Below are positions 34,901 through 45,282 of a stretch of DNA of 64,000 bases, piece by piece. The translations under genes and the position numbers were made by a program. The stretch covers positions 36,830,039 to 36,894,038 of the forward strand of contig NC_134896.1 of NCBI RefSeq assembly GCF_041734735.1, read 5' to 3'. The DNA is from Babylonia areolata. Lineage: Eukaryota; Mollusca; Gastropoda; Neogastropoda; Buccinidae. Position 1 is the first letter of the stretch; every line of letters starts with the position of its first letter. The notes beneath the pieces are model-generated. The model was not told where the DNA came from and searched no databases. It was given only the letters and a program-made list of their open reading frames with translations.

Positions 34901-37900
34901 TTATTTTCATGTTTGTATTCTTCCTAATATGTTTTACGTTTTGAAACTAAAGTCTTTGCCATGTTTTTGAATGTATTTGACTGTGGGCTGAGAGACAGTG
35001 TGATATTGGTGATGACATTTAATTACCTCTGTATATCAGCTGGATTGACTATGGTTAAGGCTTAGGAGGCTTCAGACACCCAAAGAAGAAGACCTTTCCC
35101 GACACATTTCATGAGGAGGCCTTTGGTGGCACTCAAAGTCCTTCATTGGTGCAGCCCTTGTGCACTGTTTTAGATAAGCTTTACTGTTTTAGATACTTTA
35201 TTGTTGAAACTGTCAGAATTATGCAACATTTTTTGAATATGACTATTCTGCTCAGTTAAATTTCTATACACTTTGGGTAAGTTGTTGTTAGTGCAATTTC
35301 TGTTATTTGAAATAAGATGTTTTTGTGTTCAGATAATACTCTAAATGCAGCACATTTCATTTACTGAATTACAAGTCTGCCACGTACTGTATAACCTTGC
35401 CACACACACTGTCACCATGTATATTTTTGCCTTTTGCCCATTTTGTTTTTTCCATGTGCCCCCATGGGGACTTTTTGGAATAAATCTTGACTTTACTTAA
35501 ATTCATTTGTCATCTTCATCCATTTTCTTCAGAATGATATTCAGTTTTATACTGTATTTTATGTAGTACTTAATGACATGGCACGATTGTGTTTCCCAGT
35601 GGAAGAGGTGGCCCCAGAGGAAGAGGGAGAGGCCGAGGTGTGGACAGAGGCCCCTATAGGGATCCCTATGACGATTACTATGCAGACCCCTATTACCGCC
35701 GTCGCTATCTTCCCCCTCCACCAGCCTATGAGCGCTACTCTCCCTACGATCCCTATGAGCGCCGGCGTCTTGCCCTGGCCAGAGACCCCTATTACCTGGA
35801 AAGGGAGCGGGACTACTATGACAGACTGGCAGCCAGGTGGGTGTGAGGGTGTTGTACATCTTGTCATGTTCTGTCTTGTTTTGTTTTTTTTAAGTGGAGA
35901 ACACATGAAGTGAATTTGCTGGAAGGTGGACAAATAGCCTGCTTGGTGTTAACAATTTCAACACAAAATCAGCTTTCGCATCGCCATTTTTGGTGATGAT
36001 TCCCCTTCCACCTCTCCACCTTCAAGTTCATTTTGGCACTTCTATTTTTTCAAAGCCTATACCATTGTCCATTATCATCACTCTGACCTGTAGTACTTAC
36101 ACAACGTTTACCATAAGTCAAAAATGAATCTTACAAGAGTGAAAACGCCTTCTTTTTGCATGTGTCATTTTGGACAGGTTTCTCAGACTGCTATATATCT
36201 TCATTGATTCATAATATATGTCTATATTTTATTTTTCTTAGTTATTTCTTATGCTGTAATTTGACCTGCAGTTTGTAGATGGAACCAAAATAATTACCTG
36301 ATATTTTTGCTTTTCCTCACACCAGGAATTATAGAAGTGAGACAGTGGGGCAAACCCCAGACATACCAGCTGTGAAAATATTTAAATTCTTCTTTCTTTT
36401 GTTTTCAGAGATGCCTACTATGACTACTATGCAAGAAGGTGAGTGTGGTTTTCTTTTCTTTTTCTTTTTTTTTCTTCTTGTTTTTCTTTTTTTAATAAGA
36501 TTGATAAGGAAAGATAAAATTGCAGTATATTTGGTTCAAATTGTGACTTGATGACAGAGTGAAAACTGTTGGATTTTTTAGCAATGAATGAAACTGATTT
36601 GATAAATACTTCTCTGATGCACTCACTGTTGTGTACTGACACAGAAATTACCTTCCTCGTGGCTCCTTCCCTCCTTCCCACTTCCTGTTAATTTAACTCA
36701 CTCCAGACGATGGAACACTATAGCGTTCATGACGTAAGGTAGTGTTCTGGACCACGGAATGCTATAGCAGCTTCAACAATTAAAAATTTGTCCACATTTT
36801 CCTCATGGGGTAGCATAACAATTGCAGCTACACTGGGTATTGTGAATGTGTCAGGTGTCGAATGGAAAGTTTCTTCATGAGATTTTGTAACAACAGACTC
36901 CACAGCAAGTTCAGGACCCCATACAACAAGCTAATCTGCATACGTATCGAAAATGGTGTTGCAGGCAATACAAGTGGAAATTTTTGGAGCAAACTAGATC
37001 ATGACACAGCTTTTACTGCTGCTGAAGTGATTCAGATTGAAATGCGTCAGACTGAAGGTTTCAACATCGACAAGGATGTTGAAGACGTTGAATAAAGTAT
37101 CTGCAGTGAAGAAAGCTACCAGCAAGAAGTTACTAATAGTGACTTGGCTTCAGAGAACAGTGAAGAGGGAGGGGGGTGGGCATTCACACGACGTGAGGAG
37201 GGGGGCCAGTGGGTCAAGTACAGTGAGTTTCATTCAGTTACTTTGTGTTTTGTATTTTTTGTAATTTTTTTCCTAACCCTAACAAAAGGGTCGTCTGTAG
37301 GGAAAAGCAAGGGAGAGAACTATTCGTCTGGAGTAAGTCAAGACATGTGGTCATCACTTATTGTTTCACTGTCGGTTGTTAAGATTGTTGGAAAATAGCC
37401 ATTTATCTTTGTTGTTATAACACATAATTAGAAGGGAAAAAAAGTATGATTACATGTTAGGGAGGCGGATTCATGCTAATTTTTTTTTTTTAGTTTTTGA
37501 TAACTGAAAAATAATTAACTCTTTCACCACCAAGTTTGTGTATGAAAAACACTGTCCAGCACCAAGTATTTTAGAGTCCACATCTCAGTTACACATATGA
37601 TGTTTGTGCCAAAACAACACGATGGACTTGTTCTGTCTGTCAGAGGGGAGTAGGGGGGTGGAGAAGGTTTTTGTCGTAGTTCTATTGGGTAGGAAATTGG
37701 CTGCAGCTGTCAGGCTTAGTTACAGTGTGATAAATGGTCCTTTTAACATGACCACTTGATGTTGACTAAAGTTGCATATGGCGATGAACTTTTCTGGTTG
37801 ACAAAAGTCACCTGTGGCGATGAAAAGAGTTCAAGAACAAATAAACTTACAAAATTATATGGATGAGGGGGTAAGTTAAGTGTGAAAGGTTTTATGTGGG

Positions 37901-39294
37901 GGTGGGTTCTGTTTGTAGTTACGTATTCTGTGTGCATTCAGAAATTGATCTTTGATTGGGGTAGTAGGTCATTTTTCATATGAGCTAACCAGGATTTGGC
38001 TTGCCTGGCTTGTTTGATTTCAGTTCTGTCCTTAAATTCTTTGGTATATATTTATCTTAAATAAATATTATGTGTTTCTGTGATCAGGGCGTATGCGGCT
38101 GAAACTGTTGCAAGCCGACCTGCTCCAAGAGATCCGAGGGATGCGTAAGTCTTAACCAAATCATCTCTGTTCCTCTCCCCCTTTTTTTTTTATGTAATAA
38201 AAAAAGTGTATGCACATTATGTCCGTTAAGTCTTTCTGACTCATTTATAGATATATCTGCTAGGTACAGTATATTTAACAACTTGTACAGTATGGTCTTT
38301 GTCATGAGTTTACTGCGCACTCAAGGTGAGCCGAATCTGCTGTCATATAGAGGCCATGCATTTCAAGAAACAGAGATGCTTAAGAAAACTTCATGAAATT
38401 AAAGAAGTAGAACGTGAGCTATGTTTGCAGTAGCTTATGAATAACATTGTTCTGTTAAACATGAATCGCTAAGTTGATAAAACAGAAAACATGTAGTATA
38501 TCAAGAAATGTTTGTCCAAGAAAATAAATTCTCACCGGTGATGAACAGAGGGATGAGAAGGGGGGAAAAAAAGACAAAAAACGATTCACCAAGAAAATAA
38601 ATTTTGATAAACAAACATTAATTTAATTACACATACTTAACCGTGACCCAACTAGTGCAGACTCCGGCAGGGGCAGACTCCGGCAGGGGTCTGACATTCC
38701 TGTCCTGTGCAAACTATCCGCCCATGCGGAGCAGACGAAACTACGGCCGATAACCTCCCGGAAGTAGGTAACCTCCCCTTTGTCCCGCTGGTTATCGCCC
38801 TCTTTTTCCGGCAGCCATCATGACTCCTGTACCTGTGCTCTTCATACGGCTAAGTTTTTTCGTATTTTCTGTCTGTCTGTCGATTCTCTGGCGTTCTTGT
38901 TTGTGGTCAAATTATGTCTCCAACCAGGTCACATAATTATGTAGCTCGATTGGGGAATCGTGCTAAAATTAAAGCGCGATCGCAATCGATTTGCTGACAC
39001 TCTGGGCCCTCTACTCCTGGCCCTCTAAACAACGCCAACCCGCCGCCTTCTCCACTTCCTCCGCTCCCTCCGGTCGACTCCAGACCTCCGCCACCTCCTC
39101 TGATGACTTCTAGAGGTTTGTGGTCACACACTCAGGTCAGTGTTACCTTTCATGTCATTTTTATCGATCCGCGAACTCACTCGACGCGATCCGCGTTTTC
39201 TCGGCCCTGCCAGTCGGCAGTGTACGAGTCGATCTCCTCTATCTCTTTACCATACCCACAGTTGCACCAATGGAATGGCCACAATCCCTTGGGG

Positions 39295-39327
<33 letters not shown>

Positions 39328-40908
39328 GCTTGTCTTGGATCCGCACGTTAGACTGGGCCCTATGTGCGATGCGTCCGTGGTGGCGGCCGTGACATCGGAT
39401 CACGCGACCCCCCACGCGGCTTGCCTCGACCGTCTCGGATCCAATAGCGACCGAGGCGTGTAGGGATGCCCTCCCCTGGTGTAGGGAGGAAGGTGGACCA
39501 CTAGGGGACACGCTTGCCCATACGCGTGCACCCCCCCCTTGTCCGGATCACCCGATCCAAGGGAGGCAACCCCTGCTTCGGCACCCTTGCCGGTGACCGC
39601 CGCAGTTATTTCCCTTGCACCGGCACTGCTCCTCGCCTTCAGTGCGAGTGTGTGCACGGTCCTACCAAGCTATGCGGTGATGACCCCATCTGCCACACCG
39701 CCGAGTGCTGCTGTTTCCCATCCACTAATGGTGTCTCAGCAAGCTACTCAACCAAACAATCAGCAACTCATCGCTAAACTTGCTGCAGCAATTATGCACC
39801 ACTCTGCCTTCTGGTGCCGCGCCTTGCGCCCACAGAGCAGGTACGTGCACGCCCCATTGGAACTTAGGCAGTGTTGGATTCTTCTGCCCCATTGCCTAAC
39901 TCTGCTGTTTCCCAGACTAATATTGGCACTTCCACGTTGGAGTACCTCTTATATCATATCATATATCAATATCAAGGCGTGCAAGCCTGACAAGGCCTTT
40001 TACCCGCTTGAAGTGGGGAAGAAAAAGAGTCCCCACGTATGTCTGTTGCATTTTTCAACATTGAGTGCGCAGTGCTTGAAAAATCAGAAAATATGTAAAC
40101 GAGTTTTGTATTTAAAGTTTTCACAATGAATATCAAGATAATTCTTACATGTATTAATAACTCGATCCTGCCTCTCGGCAGTGCTCGGGCCGATCTTGTC
40201 TATCACTTTATCCGTCAACACACAACTGACAACTGAACGCCGGTCCTCTCGCAGGAGCTGTTCGCGAGATTGGACCGCCGTTCAGCAACAGGGGGATGCA
40301 CATCCCACGGCAAGCCGACGGACTTGTCACCCCCTCGCCCACGACGCCCATAACACTCGATTACGGCGCCGTCATGCCACATGCCCTGACCGTCTCGCGT
40401 CCGATGGCAACCGATTCGGGTTGGGATGCCCACGGCACTAAGGGGCATTATAATTATTCCCCTTGCGCTCGTTTTCACCTGTGTCGGTTACGGTGGCATC
40501 GAACCACGGACTCTCACACACAACATGACACTCCTCCCTGTTCAGCGAGGACACGTCGCACAAGGGGGATATGTGCTCTAAAGACACATTCCTTTTCGAT
40601 GATTTTCGGCGCCAAGGGAGGCAACTCCACATTTGTAACCTAGGCGCTCGAAGCTGTGGTTAGTTTCGCCGACACAGCACATCACTCCTGCCCCCCGTGC
40701 TGTCCACCAACGATGTTTTCTTTCGGTTTCTCATTGGGTCCTCATGCCCAGTCAGGGACTTTACACATCTTTGCATAGCAACTGCACTTTTCTTGCTGTT
40801 TCTCAGGCTATTGGCTACAGGAAATGCATCACAATATTTCCCCTTCTATCCATTTGATTTATTATCACAAGCAACAATCACGAAATATATATAGAAAAAT
40901 CTATACAT

Positions 40909-40950
<42 letters not shown>

Positions 40951-40960
40951 TATATATGTA

Positions 40961-40992
<32 letters not shown>

Positions 40993-43900
40993 CACACACA
41001 CATATATACATATATATGAGATATATTGCTACATTCATACGCATTTCTGCTTTCACGTATAGATGCGTACTTATCCATCGGTATACACATGTGTATGTGC
41101 TTATGGGATAGGTTCAGACGACTTTCATATTAACATGTACAATTATATTTCTATCTCAATTCATTGACATCTGTTCATTGAGATTCCCTACATAGCAATA
41201 TAGGCACACTTGCATTTGCGGCCTTCTGTTCACAATGCCCAGAACTCTCTGCCTCTACGTACTGGCACTTTATTCATATGCGTATGTACATCTCATATGT
41301 AGGTGCATGGACAGATTCCTTTCCATTGATGATTATGCACACTTACCCACTTACTTGGGTATATCGGTGCACGCTACACGTATGCTTATACAGCTGCTTA
41401 TTTCTTGTGTCTCGATCTCTTGTCATTGGCATACTTCAGACATCACTTGAGCTGATGGAAGTTTTTATTCCCTTGGCACATATATGTATTCATTTTCATA
41501 AATTCATCCCTACCTTGCTTTTGGAGGACGACTGCACTCACAAAAATAAAATAAAATAATAATAGCCTCATTCACGCCTGAATGTATGCTCCTTCACATT
41601 TCAATAGTGGCTGGTCCTTAGGGATCCACACATACCCCCTTCACACCCACAGGGCTAAGAATGCCTCTCTTGGTGCAAGGACGGACAAGGCAACCCAACT
41701 CATTTGCCTGCAACAATCACCCATAAGGCTGGAGATGCACAAGGAAGGGTGAGGCAGTCCAACTTAGAGGTGCCACTCTGGACACACATGCCTTTCATTC
41801 CTTCCAAGTTTGTAAGGCATCCCTTCTTTCTCCCCTTGCCTACAACAACCCTTGGTTTGCACCACTGTGATTGTGACAAAAGCTCCACACAGGCCCTACA
41901 TCCTAGCCAGCCTTCCCATGAAGAGGTGTCTATCTTGCCTTACAAGTTTTAGCGGACCCAAAAACTGCCCACTGGGCAGGAGACAATCACCCTCAGCCCA
42001 TCTCTTCTACTCCTCTCTAGTAGCAGAAGGCCTGGGTCATAATTGTTTTCCTCTACATTTGGGAGAAAGGCATATTGACGAGGACGGATGCGTCCCACAA
42101 AGCACAACGAACCGTCCATTAGCCACAGGGGTGTACCTTTCTGCCCACTCATACCAGCACGGCAGATGCCGCATTCAAGCACATCAGTTCACCCCATCAC
42201 CTTGCTTGAACACAAATCCAGCATCAACGTCTCAAACAATTGGCGTTCGAAAGCACTTTCTGCACTTAGTCTTCCCTGCCCGATCCTTTCGGCCTCTACA
42301 CACAACCACTGCTGTGGTTACAGATGGCCATTCCTCCTCAAGCACTGTCTTTCCAATGAGACACTTCCAGAGGTTGCTAGCCTAGGCAGGCTATCCCATC
42401 ATGGAGCCCCAGCCTTCGGTCAAGGGACTGTCAGAGGATGACTTTGTTGTCACTTCGGAAGCAAGCACCATGTCTTTCTGACACACGGTTGCACCACAAG
42501 ACCCCGTCAACTCTTTCCGGCTTCCTTACATTGCAACATAATCTGCATGGTGAACACCTTCGTCCCTGAAGCACACAGCAGCTGTTTCCTGGTTTACCCA
42601 TGCTGATTGGTGTCCTCCTAGGAACAGTATATGATAATCAGTCGAGTACGACAGTCTCCATCAGAACAGCAGAGGAGGCATCTGCTGTCCAGTCTATTCG
42701 GGCTGGAATTCGATTATACAATTTATAGTAGAGAGTGTTTTGCCCAAGTTGCATCCCCGGTCCCTCAATCAAGAGGGCCTTAGGACTCATAATTGGGAAG
42801 GTTCCCAAAGGCTACTTAGGCCTAAGGCTACAGCACTAAATCCCAGTGCAATTTGACTTCTAGTCTGAGAGACATAGTCATTCATGAAAGACTAAGCTGC
42901 AAATGATTTCCCTTTGCAATTAAGAAACCACTGGCCATACTAAAAACGTATGTCAGATCAGTGCCTTGATGTCAATAGCCAGTACAACACATCTTGAGCC
43001 ACTTACCTCCCTGCCCCGCCCCGCTCCATCCCAGACTCAGTGCGCACCACACACAGCCAGAGGCCTGTCATGGATCCGGTCCCCTTTCTCACTAAAAAAC
43101 CTTCAGCAAAAATTTTCCCCATGGAAACCCTCTTCCATTTGGGAATTCCATCACTGAATGAGACTCAGTGACCTGTGGGCACATGAAATGCACTTCCACA
43201 GCCTGATCCAACCCAGCCATTGACTGCGGACAACCTTCTGCAGGTTACTCCAACAGGCCACACTCAGGCAGAGAAGCCACCAAGCCTTCCGTATGCCCCT
43301 TCGTGATGGTACCTACCTGGGCAATTACACAACCCTGTCCCAGAGACACCAGGGACATCAAGTCTTTTGTTGCCAAATGTCTGCCATCCTATGCATAGGC
43401 AACATACCAGTGCTGTCATTTTTTGACAACGTCAAAAAAGGGGGTGGGGGGGGCCAGGGGCGGGGGAGTGCCCATCGCCTGTCAGCTCGCATGGAGGAGC
43501 TCCACAGATCTGGCTGTCATGCCTGAGGCAGGCCCAACACGGTGACCTACCTCTGTCTCGTGCCACAGTTTCCTTCAAACACAAAAACCACTTCCACTAT
43601 CGGCCCACATCCGTTGTGGAATCATCAGATCAAACCACACGCGCACCTCCTTGCATTGACGCTCATCCGCGCTCATCTGCTCAGCTGTGGTCCACAGACC
43701 TCCCCCACAATACAGCTGTGGACCTCTGTCTTCTTTACCCGCACTAATGTCCTTAGGCGACACAGTACACTCTACTTTCGTCAAATTCTACTTGAGGGAC
43801 ACCTATCGCCTAAGGGATAATGGCTCATCGACTTCTACCAGAGAGATGTCGCACGCCTGCGGGTTGATGGCGCAAGAGCCATCGCTTCTGTGGTAGCTGC

Positions 43901-45282
43901 ACAACAGACCATCACAGCTCACAGACAGTAGAACAGGTGAGCCCTCCACCTTGTCGTGCTATTCTGCACTAGTTGGGTCACGGTTAAGTATGTGTAATTA
44001 AAAGGAAATTTTCTATCTAAAATTACGTTTAAATAACATACTTACCGTGACCCAAATTTAAGACCCTCCCGTCCTCCCCGCTTCCTGTTCTTCCTGCTTG
44101 CTGCGCTGGTGATGGCATATTGCCGTCAAAAGAGGGCGATAACCAGCGGGACAAAGGGGAGGTTACCTACTTCCGGGAGGTTATCGGCCGTAGTTTCGTC
44201 TGCTCCGCATGGGCGGATAGTTTGCACAGGACAGGAATGTCAGACCCCTGCCGGAGTCTGCCCCTGCCGGAGTCTGCACTAGTTGGGTCACGGTAAGTAT
44301 GTTATTTAAACGTAATTTTAGATAGAAAATTTCCTTTGAGAATGCAAGAAACATTTCACAAAGAAGTTAATTTTGATTTTAAGAAATGAAAGTGGGAGTG
44401 CAGGGAAAATGTCATACAAGAAACTATATTTGGGTGTACTTGGGTGATTTGATTCTGTGGTGGATACAAAAGGTACATGACAAGAATGTACACCATAGTA
44501 AACATCCAGTTAAAAGTTGGTGTTCTGAACCTTCAGACATAAGATTTTATGTACACAGAAAACAATTAGATAATCAAAAAAGAAAATTTGATTTATAAAA
44601 TTGTGATGGGAGGGAGGGAAATGCTGATACTTTTTACTTTGTTTGAAATTGTCATTTAGTATAGATCAATGTTTATAACTGGGAAAATGGAACAAAACAA
44701 TGGCACATAGTTTGACCTTGTGTGTCATGATGAAGCGACAGTCATATCTCTGTAAAGGATATAATATTGATGTTTGGTTTAAAGATATTGATGAAAAATA
44801 TCCCCACCCCCACCCCACCAACCAAAAAAAGCAATAACTTATAAACAGCAATAAACTTAAAGCTTACGATGTGTTCTAACAATTTTCCAAATAAGTTATT
44901 CATCAAAAATGCGATTGCAGGAAAAATAAGTAAATTAGTTAATCACTAAATACAAAGCTTATTGATGCGGTCAACCATTCGGTAGCAGTGACCAGCACAA
45001 CTGAGCGGTCAAATTGTTCTTTACTTATCGCCGTTGAATTATAAAATGAAATTCTGATTGACTTTTTGATAGATGGCCAAGAGTAATCAACAACAAAAAA
45101 ATCAAGAGGAGAAGGGATAAATCTGGGGGGTAAATTAGTTCATGCAGATGATCTTGTTGCGAAAAAAGTTATTCACATTGGTTTTCTCTCTTCTTCTTCT
45201 TCTTTTTTTTTTATGTAGCTATGCACCACCACCTCGCTCGGACCCCGCCGTGTCAAGAAGCCGTGTGCCTGGCCCATATTGA
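27668..45282 (+). CDS. lark: Lark/RBM4-like RNA-binding protein, gene 2 (9 coding exons)
   Basis: Spliced model, 708 nt and 235 residues. Exons: 27668-27673, 30615-30740, 31335-31418, 33065-33144, 33917-33940, 35600-35836, 36409-36438, 38088-38144 and 45219-45282. Every junction is AG/GT and in phase. The protein has one RRM (about 7-72; RNP2 KIFIGNLP, RNP1 NYGFAHFQ), a CCHC knuckle CYRCGKSGHWSKDC (C90, C93, H98, C103), an RGG-like segment (about 107-120), DPYY-type repeats, and the terminal SRVPGPY. The role is expected to be RNA binding in splicing or translational control, from family knowledge. The exon plan matches gene 1 exactly through exon 5, so it is a divergent head-to-head paralogue. 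The two-codon first exon is the least certain part. The introns are loaded with transposable elements, and the last intron is 7.1 kb. Confidence 0.83.
28020..28406 (+). mobile_element. TTAA-type non-autonomous DNA element, truncated (family D/E)
   Basis: Shares a long stretch with 32260-32630: CATCAGCTAACGAAAG, CCGACATTTTGCTGAGCGAG, ACATTCAAATAAAGGGCTGC, TTCTAGCTATGAATAGATTC and AATATTTCGATGACCAG. It ends GGCAGCCAAGGGGTTAA, a piggyBac-like terminus (TTAACCCCTTGGCTGCC in reverse). The left end is lost. Intron 1 of gene 2. Confidence 0.7.
28407..30614 (+). other. Intron 1 of gene 2 (remainder)
   Basis: AT-rich, no exon recognised. It contains a perfect 16-bp palindrome GACATCAGCTGATGTC (28944-28959) with an imperfect repeat of its flank about 45 bp on, and T-rich tracts near 29730 and 30356. 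Confidence 0.5.
30615..30740 (+). CDS. lark: Gene 2 exon 2, N-terminal half of RRM
   Basis: 126 nt, acceptor GTTTTTCAG, donor GTAAGG, phase 0. It encodes PPGTKIFIGNLPDDCDVDRL and onward to NYGFA. It has the same length and split position as gene 1 exon 2. Confidence 0.92.
31335..31418 (+). CDS. lark: Gene 2 exon 3, C-terminal half of RRM
   Basis: 84 nt, acceptor TTTCTACAG, donor GTAAGT. It encodes HFQTEKDAQKAVTELNDTEF and GKTIKVE, the second half of the RRM including the rest of RNP1. Confidence 0.92.
31757..32630 (+). mobile_element. TTAA-type non-autonomous DNA element, complete ends (family D/E)
   Basis: The left end TCAACCCTTTCGCTGCCAG and right end GGCAGCCTAGGGGTTAA are inverted (TTAACCCCTAGGCTGCC). 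Length about 870 bp, piggyBac-like by TTAA and CCC termini. It carries an internal (AT)n (31905-31948) and a C-rich run (32048-32075). The right half matches 28020-28406. Intron 3 of gene 2. Confidence 0.7.
33065..33144 (+). CDS. lark: Gene 2 exon 4, linker and CCHC knuckle
   Basis: 80 nt encoding TVRHKPGMGSMTECYRCGKS and GHW. The donor GTTAGT splits the Trp codon exactly as in gene 1. The acceptor TTTGCAG was chosen because it gives the gene 1 exon length and phase. Confidence 0.9.
33917..33940 (+). CDS. lark: Gene 2 exon 5, 24-nt microexon ending the zinc knuckle
   Basis: Acceptor TTTTTCCAG and donor GTATGT flank 24 nt encoding SKDCPAMR in frame. It supplies knuckle Cys103. It is homologous to the 21-nt microexon of gene 1. 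Confidence 0.88.
34179..34836 (-). mobile_element. Internally deleted piggyBac-like element A
   Basis: TTAACTCACTCGGGACGA at the left and TCCGGAAAGAGTTAA at the right are inverted termini with TTAA at both ends. Read on the minus strand, the interior encodes VAEVLEMLQTEGSDIEEVDD plus an acidic stretch, like the N-terminal region of piggyBac-type transposases; no DDD catalytic core fits in 658 bp. It shares its termini and this peptide with element B. Intron 5 of gene 2. Confidence 0.7.
35600..35836 (+). CDS. lark: Gene 2 exon 6, RGG and DPYY-rich region
   Basis: 237 nt, acceptor TTTCCCAG, donor GTGGGT. It encodes SGRGGPRGRGRGRGVDRGPY, then YRDPYDDYYADPYYRRRYLP and DPYERRRLALARDPYYLERE. The RGG segment suggests an additional RNA-binding or methylation region absent from gene 1. 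Confidence 0.9.
36409..36438 (+). CDS. lark: Gene 2 exon 7, 30-nt microexon
   Basis: Acceptor GTTTTCAG and donor GTGAGT flank 30 nt encoding DAYYDYYAR, in phase 2 on both sides. A skipped form would stay in frame. Confidence 0.8.
36693..37337 (+). mobile_element. Internally deleted piggyBac-like element B
   Basis: TTAACTCACTCCAGACGA on the left and TCGTCTGGAGTAAGT on the right. It encodes AAEVIQIEMRQTEGFNIDKD on the plus strand before a stop, homologous to the element A peptide. The right 100 bp (CCTAACCCTAACAAAAGGGT, CAAGGGAGAGAAC) matches the left end of element A in reverse, so A and B are in opposite orientation. Intron 7 of gene 2. The 77-codon frame here (36862-37095) is this remnant, not a host gene. 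Confidence 0.7.
37515..37834 (+). mobile_element. TTAA-type MITE C
   Basis: About 320 bp from TTAACTCTTTCACCACC to GGCGATGAAAAGAGTTCAA, inverted ends of piggyBac type. The right part has a short tandem duplication, GTTGACTAAAGTTGCATATG and GTTGACAAAAGTCACCTGTG, each followed by GCGATGAA. Intron 7 of gene 2. Confidence 0.6.
38088..38144 (+). CDS. lark: Gene 2 exon 8
   Basis: 57 nt encoding AYAAETVASRPAPRDPRD, acceptor GTGATCAG, donor GTAAGT, in phase with exon 7 and the terminal exon. Confidence 0.8.
39180..40640 (+). repeat. Internal imperfect direct duplication, period about 0.97 kb
   Basis: The ordered anchors TCGGCAGTG, GACCGTCTCG and CCAAGGGAGGCAAC recur about 960-1070 bp later (for example 39203/40180 and 39432/40387), with diverged sequence between. 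It lies inside the large inverted-end element. Confidence 0.5.
40908..41010. repeat. Poly(A), (AT)n and (AC)n tract
   Basis: About 30 A, then (TA)n and a short CA run, inside the large element. Confidence 0.9.
44001..44337. mobile_element. Foldback/MITE element with 55-bp terminal inverted repeats
   Basis: 44001-44055 (AAAGGAAATTTTCTATCTAA ... CATACTTACCGTGACCCAA) and 44283-44337 are perfect inverted repeats by eye. Inside, 44128-44293 is an inverted copy of the left arm at 38641-38806, identical over about 165 bp. It abuts the right end of the large element. It is the same family as 4874 and 13303. Confidence 0.75.
44338..45218 (+). other. Gene 2 last intron, 3' part
   Basis: AT-rich, no repeat or exon recognised apart from the pyrimidine tract and TAG acceptor at its end. 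Confidence 0.5.
45219..45282 (+). CDS. lark: Gene 2 terminal coding exon (ends SRVPGPY)
   Basis: Pyrimidine tract plus TTATGTAG acceptor. It encodes YAPPPRSDPAVSRSRVPGPY and a TGA stop. It sits 7.1 kb downstream of exon 8. The terminal motif shared with gene 1 identifies it. Confidence 0.88.

Larger units (their letters stand above)
38622..44002. mobile_element. Large element with inverted ends, class uncertain, broken
   Basis: The left end (38622-38661) and right end (43963-44002) are inverted copies of about 39 bp containing CATACTTAACCGTGACCCAA, with TTAA-like flanks on both sides. The 5.3-kb interior is C-rich and higher in GC than its surroundings. It starts with sequence shared with dispersed copies at 4874 and 13303 and contains an A run plus an (AT)n/(AC)n tract (40910-41000). 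No capsid, RT or transposase domain could be named with confidence; a tyrosine-recombinase retroelement (DIRS-like, which also has inverted ends) or a degraded DNA transposon are both possible. It appears broken, with many interruptions. It occupies most of the last intron of gene 2. Confidence 0.55.

Noticed and set aside
36862-37095. 77-codon open frame that looks like a small host gene
   Set aside because: Flanked by TTAA-type inverted termini and homologous to the interior of element A, so it is a transposase N-terminal remnant.
37257-37285. CCTAACCCTAAC considered as interstitial telomere repeat
   Set aside because: Only two units, and the stretch belongs to the shared terminal region of piggyBac-like elements A and B.
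39539-40129. 196-codon open frame on the plus strand
   Set aside because: Lies within the broken inverted-end element; composition-driven and without a nameable domain, so not called as a gene.
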